A stretch of 64,000 bases of DNA from JACKCB01 sp964452775 (GCA_964452775.1 CAYVQP010000005.1:37636-101635), one strand, 5' to 3'. Shown: positions 17,729-27,075, counted from the stretch's first letter. Numbers and translations are program-made. The notes: generated by a model from the letters alone, not told the origin.

Positions 17729-19170
17729 CATCCTCCGACGCTTTGTCCGGCGACGATATCCTGGGAACGGTAGATGGGCTACGCTGGAAGATCGGCCACG
17801 ACTTTCACGAGCGGTTGATGGAAGACATCTATTCTGAGGCCGCCCGGCTGGCTGATCGGGCCGTGGTCAGGCCGGACCGCAAGCCGCGATTTGACTTTGA
17901 TCGCACGGTGGATCGCCTGGTCACCAGCCGGCTGTGGGGCTTTCCGATCATGCTGCTCCTGTTCACGCTCATCTTCTGGCTGACCATTGTGGGGGCCAAT
18001 ATCCCTTCCAGCTGGCTTTCCTGGCTGCTGCTCGACACCATTTATCCCGCGCTGAAGGAGCTGTTTGTTTCAGCCGGCATACCGTGGTGGATCACCGGGC
18101 TGTTGTTGGACGGGATCTATCTGGCTACGGCCTGGGTAGTCAGCGTCATGTTGCCGCCGATGGCGATATTCTTCCCGCTCTTTACCTTGCTGGAAGACCT
18201 GGGTTATTTACCCCGGGTAGCATTTAACCTGGACAATGCTTTCAAGCGCTCCGGCGCTCACGGCAAGCAGGCCTTAAGTATGATGATGGGTTTTGGCTGC
18301 AATGCGGCGGGCGTGGTGGCAACGCGGGTCATTGATAGTCCACGCGAACGGCTGATCGCGATAATCACAAATAACTTCGCCCTGTGCAACGGCCGGTGGC
18401 CCACGCAGATTCTGGTCGCCACTTTATTTATTGGAGTATTGGCGCCGGCCGTCTGGGCCGGGATCATTTCAGCCCTGGCCGTGGTCGCCATTGCCACGCT
18501 GGGCGTGCTGCTCACCTTCACGATCTCGTGGGCATTGTCGCGAAGCGTTTTGCGGGGTCAAGTCTCGTCTTTCAGCCTGGAACTACCGCCCTATCGCCCG
18601 CCGAGAGTGCTGCGCACGCTGTACACTTCGTTACTTGACCGGACGTTTTATGTGCTTTGGCGAGCTGTCGTTTTCGCGGCTCCGGCCGGCGCAGTCATCT
18701 GGTTGATCGCTAACATAACCGTCGGCGGCACGTCGCTGGCCGAACACCTGGTAAATCTGCTGAATCCCTTGGGCCTGCTCATCGGTTTGAACGGCGTCAT
18801 TCTTCTGGCCTACGTGGTGGCAATTCCGGCCAATGAGATTGTCATCCCCACTATTCTGATGCTAACCGTGCTGACTACGGGCCTCGCCGGTGTGGGAGCC
18901 GGCGCGGGAGTCATCTTTAACGCCGAATCCGAAGGCCAGACGTTGGTCTTGCTGCATGCCGGAGGTTGGACGCTGTTGACGGCGGTGAATTTGATGTTGT
19001 TTAGCCTTATTCACAACCCGTGCAGCACCACTATCTACACCATTTTCAAAGAGACCGGCAGCCGGCGCTGGACGGCGCTGGCGGCGCTCCTTCCTTTGGC
19101 GCTTGGATTCCTCGTTACCTTCTCGGTAGCCACCATCTGGCGGCTGGTCGAGGCGCTCGCGGTGGGGTAG
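17725..19170 (+). CDS. feoB: FeoB C-terminal membrane part, separate ORF
   Basis: A 481-residue membrane protein that carries Fe2+ across the inner membrane. It begins with a ~70-residue linker matching the FeoB region after the GDI domain (RAVVRPDRKPRFDFDRTVDRLVTSRLWGFPIML), then shows the two Gate domains: MLPPMAIFFPLFTLLEDLGYLPRVAFNLD and the conserved MMMGFGCNAAGVVATR motif (usual form GFGCNVPA) in Gate 1, and the NEIVIPTILM region plus HNPCSTTI in Gate 2. The combined length of the two ORFs (789) equals an ordinary FeoB, so nothing appears lost. It is the last gene of the operon; a ligand-gated channel gene converges 63 bp downstream. Confidence 0.92.
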   Translation: MTSSDALSGDDILGTVDGLRWKIGHDFHERLMEDIYSEAARLADRAVVRPDRKPRFDFDRTVDRLVTSRLWGFPIMLLLFTLIFWLTIVGANIPSSWLSWLLLDTIYPALKELFVSAGIPWWITGLLLDGIYLATAWVVSVMLPPMAIFFPLFTLLEDLGYLPRVAFNLDNAFKRSGAHGKQALSMMMGFGCNAAGVVATRVIDSPRERLIAIITNNFALCNGRWPTQILVATLFIGVLAPAVWAGIISALAVVAIATLGVLLTFTISWALSRSVLRGQVSSFSLELPPYRPPRVLRTLYTSLLDRTFYVLWRAVVFAAPAGAVIWLIANITVGGTSLAEHLVNLLNPLGLLIGLNGVILLAYVVAIPANEIVIPTILMLTVLTTGLAGVGAGAGVIFNAESEGQTLVLLHAGGWTLLTAVNLMLFSLIHNPCSTTIYTIFKETGSRRWTALAALLPLALGFLVTFSVATIWRLVEALAVG

Positions 19171-19233
19171 GGGCCGCAGGACATGTCCTTAAATCGGCCG
19201 GCTACTGTGGGTCGCGCGCTCGACTCACCCTTT

Positions 19234-21135
19234 CTACCGAAAATAGATCAAGACTACAATCCCAATCAGGCCGAGGTACAGGAGTGGATATAACCAGTCA
19301 AGAACCGAGTCCACCTTGTCAATGCGCGCTATCTGTCCCTTGTTCTCAAGCCTCTTCATAATGACGTTGTAAAGTAGTGCGAGTGCGTTTACCACAAAGG
19401 TAACGGCCATGATCGCGTCCAGGAACGTGACATAACCAAGCCGGGGATAGTTGTCTGACAGGCTAAAGCTGAAGGCAATGAAGAGCAGGATATTTGCCGC
19501 AGAAGCCTCGATCCGGCGGGTGTAGTCCTTGAGAAAGAAGGTGAACCAGGAAATCAGGATGATCAGGATAATCGGCACGAATATCTGCAGTATGTAGTAG
19601 TTCAGCTGCCGCGGAGCATCGAAATTGAAGGTAAGACGTGAAACCGGCCTGCTCGCCGCGCTGGCCTCCACGATGCTGGGGGTGATGGTGAAGTCGGTAA
19701 TGATGAACTCGTCCTCCCCATGTTCTGGATCAATGCTGCTGAATCCGGGAAGTTCGGTCAACGTGTAGGTATCAGCGGGGAGGATCAAATCCATGTAGAT
19801 TGGGAATTGCTGGACGTCGAAGGGGTACTTTCGGAAGTCAAAATCTGACTGGAAGATAGTGCTGAACGATTCAGCATAGCGCGCTCTGCCGTCCGGCCAG
19901 ATGGCCGCTACCCGATTCTGCACCCAGCGATTGCCCAACTGGTTGAAAAAGGCAAAGTCCGGCCAGCGGCTACCTACATCAACCAGGAAGCGGTCAAACT
20001 CCTTCTCAGAGTAAAGTTTCACCGAGCAATTGCAGGTGTCCGGGCTGAAGGCTAACGCCGGATCGGTCCAGTCCATGCGCAGATTGCCGATAATGTTGAA
20101 GTTCTCGTCCTGCGAGTTTACGGCGCTGATACGGTTGATTCGAATCCCCGCCATCACTTCGATGGGCGCCTGAAGTACCTGTTCACCCTGTGGAGTTGCT
20201 TCGCCCGTGAGCACCTCGGGAGCGTTGACGCCGACCATCAGCCGGAAGTCGCCCGCGGTCGTCTCTCCATCAGACCCCGGCGCAGCCTGCACATTGAGCG
20301 TGTAGCCGGCGCCACCCTCCGGCAACGTGGCGGTAAGCGTCGCCAGTGACGCCTGCCCATTCAGGTTGCTCCCCTGGATCGCTTTACCGCCGAAGTCGCG
20401 CAAAACAATGGCCGGGATGAGGTTGCCGGAGGTAGGCTCGACATAGGCATAGAGCGTGTCTCCGGGCTCCAAATCGTTCAGTACAAGGGCAACGGCCGGA
20501 GTATCGGCCGTAATCGTCCCCGATGTCTCTTCAATCGCCGGCGAAACCCCCGCGCTAACCTGTACCCGCTCAGCGATTGGCGCTCCGGCCGCCTGTGATT
20601 CGCCATCCAATTGCCCCGCGACGTTCAGTCCCAACAATATCTCGTACTCACCAAATGTGCTCCTACCAAGCGTCGAAAGGGAGCCGGCAGCAACCAGCAT
20701 GTAGTCGCCGGCGGCAGGGATGGCAAATTCAAGCGAGGCAGAGTAACCGGGGCCGCTATCATCATCCCAGGCCAGGAAGTACTGATCCCGCAATTCGTTC
20801 ATGGCCAGAGCGACATCCTCGGCGCCCACTACCTGGCTGGAAATGTCAGCGCGAAATTGGGCGATCCGTTCTTCAATCGGGGCGGACGTGTCCACGATGC
20901 CCAGAACTGGATCAAGATTGCCCGACGTTGTACGCATGGAGGCAAGAACTCGGTCGCCGGCCTGAAGGCCCGACAGGAGATAAATGTCAATCTCGCCTGC
21001 GTCCAGCCTGCCCGTTATTCTCTGAACTCGTCCTGTCTCTTCCTGAGCCGCTACTGAGGCATTCAGACCGAATAGTGCGACCAGGAGCAACGGAATTAAG
21101 CGAAAAGCGAGGTTGCGAACGAGTTGGAAAGCCAT
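19234..21135 (-). CDS. Pentameric ligand-gated (Cys-loop type) ion channel with a large N-terminal extension
   Basis: A 633-residue inner-membrane channel. After a signal peptide (1-30, ending ASVAAQ) come about 290 residues of beta-rich sequence in two similar parts (about 33-185 and 190-315, each with GDxLYA/GDRVLA and TSGNLxP motifs, like PPC-type jelly rolls). The neurotransmitter-receptor-like extracellular domain follows (about 322-511; it includes the hallmark KYPFDVQ loop), then four helices: M1 513-535, M2 about 543-565, M3 about 570-595 and M4 612-632. The intracellular loop is short, as in prokaryotic members (GLIC, ELIC). DeCLIC is a known prokaryotic member with an added N-terminal jelly-roll domain. 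The ligand is unknown. Start ATG 21135 has no good ribosome site. Confidence 0.9.
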   Translation of the reverse strand: MAFQLVRNLAFRLIPLLLVALFGLNASVAAQEETGRVQRITGRLDAGEIDIYLLSGLQAGDRVLASMRTTSGNLDPVLGIVDTSAPIEERIAQFRADISSQVVGAEDVALAMNELRDQYFLAWDDDSGPGYSASLEFAIPAAGDYMLVAAGSLSTLGRSTFGEYEILLGLNVAGQLDGESQAAGAPIAERVQVSAGVSPAIEETSGTITADTPAVALVLNDLEPGDTLYAYVEPTSGNLIPAIVLRDFGGKAIQGSNLNGQASLATLTATLPEGGAGYTLNVQAAPGSDGETTAGDFRLMVGVNAPEVLTGEATPQGEQVLQAPIEVMAGIRINRISAVNSQDENFNIIGNLRMDWTDPALAFSPDTCNCSVKLYSEKEFDRFLVDVGSRWPDFAFFNQLGNRWVQNRVAAIWPDGRARYAESFSTIFQSDFDFRKYPFDVQQFPIYMDLILPADTYTLTELPGFSSIDPEHGEDEFIITDFTITPSIVEASAASRPVSRLTFNFDAPRQLNYYILQIFVPIILIILISWFTFFLKDYTRRIEASAANILLFIAFSFSLSDNYPRLGYVTFLDAIMAVTFVVNALALLYNVIMKRLENKGQIARIDKVDSVLDWLYPLLYLGLIGIVVLIYFR

Positions 21136-21313
21136 ATAAGTTTCTCAATTCCACGATAGATTATGCGAATTACCAGGTTAATGCACGAGGTAGGCTGATT
21201 GGAACCGGATTGCTCCCCGCCCAGCACCGATTCACGCTCAACCCTTCGGCTGATCATAGCACGCGTACCGTTTTTCGTCACAAGATGCAGCCGGCGCTGC
21301 AGCTTGATCCGGC

Positions 21314-22102
21314 TTATTCCGTTGCCGGAAGCGCGTTTTCGATAGCGGCGCCGGCATTGAACTCAGTTCCGGCGTTCCAGGTCAGCCAGATAAGGAACTC
21401 CAGGTTCCCACTTGCCCCGGCGATTGGTGAATGGATCAAACCGGCCGGATTCATCCCATGCTGTCCGCTCCAACCCAGGATATCGGCTAACACCTGGCGG
21501 TGCACCGCCGAGTCGGTGACAACGCCGCCCTTTCCAACTTGCCGGCGTCCGGCCTCAAACTGTGGTTTGACCAGACAGACTATATCCCAGGGAGCCTCCA
21601 GCCAGCCGCGCACCGCCGGCAGTATCAGTCTCAAGGAAATGAAAGAGACATCTACCGTCACCAGGCTCACCGGCATGGGTAGAGACTCCAGGTAGCGCGC
21701 ATTGGTGCGTTCCAACAAGGTAAGGCGATTGTCCTGTCGCAGTTTCCAATCCAATTGTCCATAGCCGACGTCAATGGCGTAGATATGGCGGGCGCCCCGC
21801 TGGAGCAATACGTCGCAGAAGCCGCCGGTACTGGCCCCTACATCGGCGCAGACTCGTCCCGCCGGATCAATGGCGAAGGCATCGAGCGCCGCCGCCAGCT
21901 TAAAGCCACCCCGCCCCACATAGGGCATCTCCTCGCTCACGACGAGTTGCGCGCCCAGGTCCACCTTCATTCCCGGCTTCGTTGCCGGCCGGCCATCTAC
22001 GTTCACCTCGCCCGCCAGGATCATCGCCTGCGCCCGCGCGCGGGTCGCAGCCAACCCTCGGCGCACCATCAACATATCCAATCGTTCCTTCTCCAGCGCC
22101 AT
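21314..22102 (-). CDS. tlyA: TlyA-family 2'-O-ribose rRNA methyltransferase
   Basis: A 262-residue protein from ATG 22102. An N-terminal S4 RNA-binding domain (RLDMLMVRRGLAATRARAQAMILAGEVNVDGR, about 5-37) is followed by a FtsJ/RrmJ-like Rossmann methyltransferase: VCADVGASTGGFCDVLLQRGA (SAM motif I), AIDVGYGQL, TVDVSFISL and VKPQFEAGR. TlyA methylates 16S and/or 23S rRNA and affects capreomycin sensitivity; the hemolysin label often attached to it is historical. An in-frame start further upstream (22168) would run into the preceding gene; ATG 22102 matches the family N-terminus. It follows the sugar-nucleotide reductase by 32 bp, probably in one transcript. Confidence 0.9.
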   Translation of the reverse strand: MALEKERLDMLMVRRGLAATRARAQAMILAGEVNVDGRPATKPGMKVDLGAQLVVSEEMPYVGRGGFKLAAALDAFAIDPAGRVCADVGASTGGFCDVLLQRGARHIYAIDVGYGQLDWKLRQDNRLTLLERTNARYLESLPMPVSLVTVDVSFISLRLILPAVRGWLEAPWDIVCLVKPQFEAGRRQVGKGGVVTDSAVHRQVLADILGWSGQHGMNPAGLIHSPIAGASGNLEFLIWLTWNAGTEFNAGAAIENALPATE

Positions 22103-22134
22103 AGGTCGCTTGGCCTCTGTTCTTGGTTTGATCA

Positions 22135-23103
22135 CTACGACGGGCCGGCAAGCAAGCGAGACTCCCAATCCGCCAGCGCGTCCGCCAGCGACTGTTGCAA
22201 GGATATTCGCGGCCTCCAGCCGGTGTCTTCCGCCAACCGCTGGTAACTGCCGACGAGTCTCGGGCTTTCAGAAGGGCGCATACGCGCCGGATCGGGGCGG
22301 ACTTCCACCTGCATCCCGCTAAGCGCAATGAGCCGGTCAAGGATCTCTCGAATTGAGACGGCAGCCCCTGAGCAAATGAGGTACGCATTTCCCCGCAGAC
22401 CGTTTGCGCCCAGCCGGATATAGGCATCTACCACATCACGCACGTCCGTGAAATCACGCTGGGCATCTAGGTTGCCCACAGACATGATTGCCGGTTGCCG
22501 GCCCAGCTTGATCGCCGCCAACTGGCTGGCGAAGTCTGACACCACAAAGCCGTTGGCCTGGCGGGGGCCGATGTGATTGAACGGACGCGCATCAACTACC
22601 GGCAACTGGTAGCGCCGCGCATACAGCGGGATGAGCATGCTGGCCGCCAGTTTACTGACGCCGTAGGGGTGCGCCGGCCTGGGTATACTTGCCTCAGTGA
22701 GCGGCAGATCCGCCGGCTTGACAGGACCATACACTTCCGCGCTGGTCACCACGACAGTACGGGGCCGCCCGTAGGCTATGGCTGCCTCCAGCATATTGAT
22801 TACGCCGATTGTATTGAGCTGGATAGTAAGCGCCGGCTTCTGCCAGGAGGCATCCGTCAGAGCCATTCCTGCCAGATGGTAAATCACGTCGGGTTCCGCT
22901 TGCCGGACAGCTTGGGACAATGACTCCGCATTCAGCAGGTCGCCTTCCACGATTGTTAGTCGCGGATGAGCCGGTAGACCCACGTGGCTGGAAGCTCCGT
23001 GGAAGAGGGTGAAGACACGGCCACCTGAGTCCAGCAACCGGTCGAGAAGATGTGAGCCGGCAAATCCACTGGCTCCTGTCAAAAATACGCGCTGTTCGGG
23101 CAT
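22135..23103 (-). CDS. GDP-4-keto-6-deoxy-D-mannose reductase-like SDR (GDP-mannose dehydratase family)
   Basis: A 322-residue extended short-chain dehydrogenase. GASGFAGSHLL (10-20) binds NAD(P); the catalytic set is Ser/Thr in VVVTSAEVYG and Tyr/Lys in HPYGVSKLA. RPFNHIGPRQANGFVVSDFASQLA and RDFTDVRDVVDAY are characteristic of RMD, which reduces GDP-4-keto-6-deoxymannose to GDP-rhamnose, although dTDP or UDP sugars cannot be excluded. ATG 23103 has AAGGAGAG upstream. No partner GDP-mannose dehydratase is in the window; the polysaccharide genes at 39.9-42.4 kb are candidate consumers of its product. Confidence 0.85.
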   Translation of the reverse strand: MPEQRVFLTGASGFAGSHLLDRLLDSGGRVFTLFHGASSHVGLPAHPRLTIVEGDLLNAESLSQAVRQAEPDVIYHLAGMALTDASWQKPALTIQLNTIGVINMLEAAIAYGRPRTVVVTSAEVYGPVKPADLPLTEASIPRPAHPYGVSKLAASMLIPLYARRYQLPVVDARPFNHIGPRQANGFVVSDFASQLAAIKLGRQPAIMSVGNLDAQRDFTDVRDVVDAYIRLGANGLRGNAYLICSGAAVSIREILDRLIALSGMQVEVRPDPARMRPSESPRLVGSYQRLAEDTGWRPRISLQQSLADALADWESRLLAGPS

Positions 23104-23190
23104 CTACTCTCCTTTGCTGGCTATCATTGGCCCGTCGCTATTATATCGCCGGCTGTCGCAAAGAAGCAGCGGTTGCGGTATCCTTCACTT

Positions 23191-24303
23191 ATGCGCCGGC
23201 TTCTAGCCAGACTGAAGCGCGCCAGGATAGGCGCCGGTGGGCGGATATTCGCCTTTCTGCTGCTGGTGGGAATGCTCCAGCCAGCGCCGCTGCTGGTTAA
23301 TCCAGGTCCGCAACAGGAAGTCCTGACAACCCATCCGCTCCTGGGAGTGCATACCCGCCTGACCGATGAGGTCGAGGAATGGAAAATTCAGCGCACACTA
23401 CAGATGGTGCGCGAGATGGGCGCTACTTCTATCGTAGAGTTCTTCCCCTGGGCGTATTATCAAGCCGAGAACGGAGACATCGCCTGGGAGCACCCGGACA
23501 TGGTCATTGAGCACGCATCAGCGCAGGGACTGCAAGTGACTGCTCGCCTGGGCTTGACGCCGGACTGGGCGAGGCCGCCCGATACGCCGCTGAACTATTT
23601 GGACCCCGACGCCTACGCGAATTTCGCCGACTTTGCCGCCCAGTTTGCCGCCCGATATGCGGGCAAGGTCACAGAAATTGTGATCTGGAACGAGCCTAAT
23701 CTGTCCTTTGAATGGGGCTATCGAACAACGACCGCGGAAGATTACGTGCAGTTGCTGCGGGTGGTATACCCGAAGATCAAAGAGGCTAATCCGGAGGTCA
23801 CAGTTCTTGCCGGCGCACTTGCGCCGACCCTTGAACCGGCCGGGTCTCCCTGGGGACTCAATGACCTGATCTACCTAGACCAGATGTACGCAGCCGGCGC
23901 GGCGGAATACTTTGACGGCCTGGCCGTGCATGTATATGGGCTGACCTTCCCGCCGGAAGTTCCACCCGGCCCACAAGTGCTCAACTTTCGGCGGGTCGAG
24001 CTGATGCGCGAGGTCATGCTGGCGCATGGCGATGGGGATACTCGGATGTACATCACTGAAACCGGCTGGAATGATCATCCGCGCTGGACAAAGGGGGTCA
24101 GTCCCGGGCAGCGAGTTCAGTATACTCTGGACGCGATTGAGTATGCAGAGGAAAACTGGCCATATGTTGACCAGATCGCCATCTGGGCCTTCAGGCTTCC
24201 TGCGCCGACCAGGAGTTACATGGATTACTTTACGCTGGTCACGCCGGAGTTTATCCGCAAGCCCATTTATGATGCGTTGCGCGACTTTACCGGCAATGAG
24301 TGA
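23191..24303 (+). CDS. Secreted or anchored glycoside hydrolase, clan A (GH39/GH5-like)
   Basis: A 370-residue TIM-barrel hydrolase. The N-terminus is basic then hydrophobic (RRLLARLKRARIGAGGRIFAFLLLVGML), a signal peptide or anchor. Glu168 in IWNEPN is the clan A acid/base and Glu290 in ITETGW the nucleophile, 122 residues apart as usual. The polysaccharide target is not evident; GH39-type xylosidases and cellulase-like enzymes share these motifs. ATG 23191 is preferred over an upstream TTG at 23173; TATCCT ends 6 nt before the ATG, a possible leaderless promoter. Its stop overlaps the start of a solute-binding lipoprotein by 8 nt, hinting that the released sugar or another solute is sensed or taken up. 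Confidence 0.82.
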   Translation: MRRLLARLKRARIGAGGRIFAFLLLVGMLQPAPLLVNPGPQQEVLTTHPLLGVHTRLTDEVEEWKIQRTLQMVREMGATSIVEFFPWAYYQAENGDIAWEHPDMVIEHASAQGLQVTARLGLTPDWARPPDTPLNYLDPDAYANFADFAAQFAARYAGKVTEIVIWNEPNLSFEWGYRTTTAEDYVQLLRVVYPKIKEANPEVTVLAGALAPTLEPAGSPWGLNDLIYLDQMYAAGAAEYFDGLAVHVYGLTFPPEVPPGPQVLNFRRVELMREVMLAHGDGDTRMYITETGWNDHPRWTKGVSPGQRVQYTLDAIEYAEENWPYVDQIAIWAFRLPAPTRSYMDYFTLVTPEFIRKPIYDALRDFTGNE

Positions 24304-25090
24304 GCTTTATCCGTCCGGCCGTTTCTACCGGTACTGCTTGTGGCTGGGGTGTTTGTTCATGGTTGTCGCCGGCGTAGCCGGTTGCCGGCCAGATGACGAT
24401 AGTCTGCTGCGTATCCAGGAGAGCGGGCGCATCCGCATCGGACTGGATCCGACTTTTCCACCCTTCGAGTCTGCCGACGGTCAGCCGCTGGAAGGCTTTG
24501 ACGTTGACCTGGCGGAGGCGCTGGCAACCAAATTGAATGTGCAACCGGAATTCGTTTACTTTGGATATGACGGCCTGTATGATGCCCTGGCAACCGGGCA
24601 GGTAGATGTGCTCATCTCGGCGCTGGTCATCCAGCCGGAGCGGACACGTGACTTTGCATATTCAGAACCTTACTTTGATGCCGGGCAGGTACTGGTTGTG
24701 CCGGCGGGATCATCGCTGCAAAGCTTAGAAGACATGCGCGGCCGGCGTCTGGCGGTTGAACTTGGGGCGCAGGGGCATGTCACGGCGCTTGAGTGGAATG
24801 AAGCGGGTGCGGAGATTGTCATCGCGCCGGCCAATAGCGCCGAGGAGGCAGTCCGGGCCGTGGAGCGCAGCGAGGTAGAGGCGGCGCTGGTGGACAACAT
24901 CAGCGGATCCCTCATTGTGACGGAGACGCCGGCGCTGTGGGTGATCGAACAGCCGGTCACTTCAGAACCTTTTGCCATGGTTGTCCGTATAGAAGATAAG
25001 GCATTACTGCAAGCAATGAACGACGCACTGCGCGAACTGGCGGCAAACGGCCAACTGAATCAGATCAGGATGCGATGGCTTGGTCACTGA
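24296..25090 (+). CDS. Solute-binding lipoprotein, family 3 (polar amino acid type)
   Basis: A 264-residue protein with a lipoprotein signal (hydrophobic 14-29, lipobox VAGC with Cys30) and a complete SBP_bac_3 fold: IRIGLDPTFPPFESADGQPLEGFDVDLAEALA, FVYFGYDGLYDALATGQVDVLISALVIQPERTRDFAYSEPYF and the closing ALRELAANGQLNQIRMRWLG. The family delivers amino acids or similar small solutes to ABC permeases or acts as a sensor. No permease or ATPase gene is adjacent, so it either serves a distant transporter or is a periplasmic receptor. It starts within the 3' end of the hydrolase gene (ATGAGTGA overlap), so translation is coupled. Confidence 0.88.
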   Translation: MSELYPSGRFYRYCLWLGCLFMVVAGVAGCRPDDDSLLRIQESGRIRIGLDPTFPPFESADGQPLEGFDVDLAEALATKLNVQPEFVYFGYDGLYDALATGQVDVLISALVIQPERTRDFAYSEPYFDAGQVLVVPAGSSLQSLEDMRGRRLAVELGAQGHVTALEWNEAGAEIVIAPANSAEEAVRAVERSEVEAALVDNISGSLIVTETPALWVIEQPVTSEPFAMVVRIEDKALLQAMNDALRELAANGQLNQIRMRWLGH

Positions 25091-25117
25091 CAATTCCATT
25101 GGATCGATGAAGTCCTG

Positions 25118-25123
25118 TATAAT
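25118..25123 (+). promoter_or_regulatory. Candidate -10 (TATAAT) for the DUF2207-SPFH module
   Basis: A perfect TATAAT in the 146-bp gap after the solute-binding gene, with no convincing -35. It would give a ~107-nt leader to ATG 25237. Confidence 0.35.
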
Positions 25124-25236
25124 CCTGAACATGCTCTTTCGGCCGGCCATTTTGGGGATAACCAGCCTTTTGCGGCAACTCCAGCTTTCACCGGCTCCTT
25201 TATCTACGTGCATTGAATCCCAACTGAGTAGGTAGA

Positions 25237-27075
25237 ATGAACGTGCGAATGACTTATGGCAGGCGATGGGTCGGACTGCTGATTTTTCTGGCAACGCTGC
25301 TCTCCCTTTTCATCACGGTTCCGGCATTTGCCCAGACAAAGGTTTATTACTGGGAGAACTTTGACGTACAGGTCAGCGTTCAGGAGGATGGCAGTTTGCT
25401 GGTCACTGAGCAGCAAACTCTCAACTTCTCCGGCGATGCTTTCACCTTTGGGTATCGCGACATCCCAATCAACAGCAATGGCCGCAACGACGGGATCACA
25501 GACATTTCCGTGCGCGAGGGGGACATCGTCTATCAGGAAAGCGACAGTCAGACACAATACACTTTTCAAACCTTGACCTCCAGCGATCTCCTGACTATCA
25601 GATGGTACTTTCCTCCTGCGACAGGCACGCACGTTTACACAATCAGCTATCGCGTCCTTGGCGGCGTCAAGACGGAGCCGTCCGGCAACCAGGTGTATTG
25701 GAACGCCATGCCCGCCAACCTGGGAGCGTCAATTTACTCCGGGCGGGTGCTCATGTTAGTGCCGGAGGGGGTTGAAATCCTGGCCACCACAGCCAGCGTG
25801 GGCGGCATCGAGAACGCCGGGATCAGCACAGAAATTTCGCCGGATACCCGACAGGCGTTGTTTACCTTGACCGAACCACGCCCCAGCGGGAAGGACGTTG
25901 AGACCGGGGTGCGTTTTCCGGTTGATCAGCTACCTGTGCCGACGCCGGATTGGCAACGCAGTGAGCAGGCGCGCGACGCATTCAGCCTGCTGCTCTTACT
26001 CGCCTCCATCATGTTCCTGGTCATTGGGCCGACCGTAATACTGTTGTGGTGGTATTTGCAGGGTCGGGATCCTGAACTGCGCACACCGGCCCCGGCTTAC
26101 CTGTCGGAGCCGCCGGATGACACGCCGCCCGCTGTCGCCGGTACTCTGGTTGACGAGCAGGCGACAATTCAAGATATTTCCTCCACACTGATCGATCTCG
26201 CCCATCGGGGTTACCTGACTATGACGGAGGAGAAAAGCGATTTTGAGTTCACCCGAACCGGGAAAAGCACGGCGGACCTCAAGCCGTTTGAGCGCAAAAC
26301 TTTCGATGCCGTATTCGGTAAGAGCGAGAGCAAAAGCCTGAATAGCATGAAATATAAGGTCGCCAGCAAACTGTCCGAGATACGCCGGGATCTATACAAG
26401 GAATTGGTGTCTGCCGGCTATTTCGTCTCAGCTCCGGATACCACTCGCAGCCGTTATGGCTGGGTGGGCGGGCTGCTACTGGCCGGCGCAGTGGGCGCTT
26501 TCTTCTGCGGCTTTAGCGTGATGAATGTTACGGTCGGAACGGCCATTTGCCCGGCCTTTGCGCTGGGCATCTTCGGCGCGACGATCATGTTCGTGGGCCG
26601 GCACATGCCGCGCAAGACGCAGAAGGGCGCAGAGGCCGCCGCCAACTGGATGGCCTTTAAGAAGTACCTGGAGGAGATAGAGCGCTACGGAAACCTGGCA
26701 AATTCCGGCGAGATATTCGAGCGATACCTGGCTTATGCGGTCGCTTTTGGGATCGAGCGAAGTTGGATCAGGAAGTTCTCCAAGACGCCCGGCACGCCCA
26801 TCCCATCGTGGTATCATCCGGTTTTCATTCCGGTCGCGGGCCGGCAGGCGGGCGGAGGCTCCGCTTCCGGCGGAGGTATGCCGTCACTAGAAGGTATGTC
26901 CGGCGGCCTGACTGGCGGATTGGAGTCAATGTCCAGCGGACTGACGCGCATGTTGTCGTCCACACAAACCGTCATGCAAAGCGTTAAGTCGAGCAGCAGT
27001 AGCAGCGGCGGAGGTGGGTTTAGCGGCGGATTTAGCGGCGGCAGCAGCGGCGGTGGCGGTGGTGGCTTTGGGTAA
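25237..27075 (+). CDS. DUF2207-family membrane protein
   Basis: A 612-residue exported membrane protein: signal peptide (1-32, ending PAFAQ), extracytoplasmic beta-rich DUF2207 domain (about 36-235; ENFDVQVSVQEDGSLLVTE is the family start), a membrane helix at about 250-272, a cytoplasmic section with a winged-helix-like piece (TIQDISSTLIDLAHRGYLTMTE), two close helices near 413-455, another cytoplasmic part and a Gly/Ser-rich tail of about 80 residues ending in repeated GGFSGG units. The family's function is unknown; in Bacillus YdjH belongs to a similar group and works with an SPFH protein. It heads a set of four same-strand genes ending at 29494. Confidence 0.85.
   Translation: MNVRMTYGRRWVGLLIFLATLLSLFITVPAFAQTKVYYWENFDVQVSVQEDGSLLVTEQQTLNFSGDAFTFGYRDIPINSNGRNDGITDISVREGDIVYQESDSQTQYTFQTLTSSDLLTIRWYFPPATGTHVYTISYRVLGGVKTEPSGNQVYWNAMPANLGASIYSGRVLMLVPEGVEILATTASVGGIENAGISTEISPDTRQALFTLTEPRPSGKDVETGVRFPVDQLPVPTPDWQRSEQARDAFSLLLLLASIMFLVIGPTVILLWWYLQGRDPELRTPAPAYLSEPPDDTPPAVAGTLVDEQATIQDISSTLIDLAHRGYLTMTEEKSDFEFTRTGKSTADLKPFERKTFDAVFGKSESKSLNSMKYKVASKLSEIRRDLYKELVSAGYFVSAPDTTRSRYGWVGGLLLAGAVGAFFCGFSVMNVTVGTAICPAFALGIFGATIMFVGRHMPRKTQKGAEAAANWMAFKKYLEEIERYGNLANSGEIFERYLAYAVAFGIERSWIRKFSKTPGTPIPSWYHPVFIPVAGRQAGGGSASGGGMPSLEGMSGGLTGGLESMSSGLTRMLSSTQTVMQSVKSSSSSSGGGGFSGGFSGGSSGGGGGGFG

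Noticed and set aside
20577..21695. 372-residue open frame on the plus strand
   Set aside because: It lies antisense to the ion channel and tlyA; its composition is Arg/Pro/Ser-rich without any motif. It is a shadow of high-GC coding sequence.
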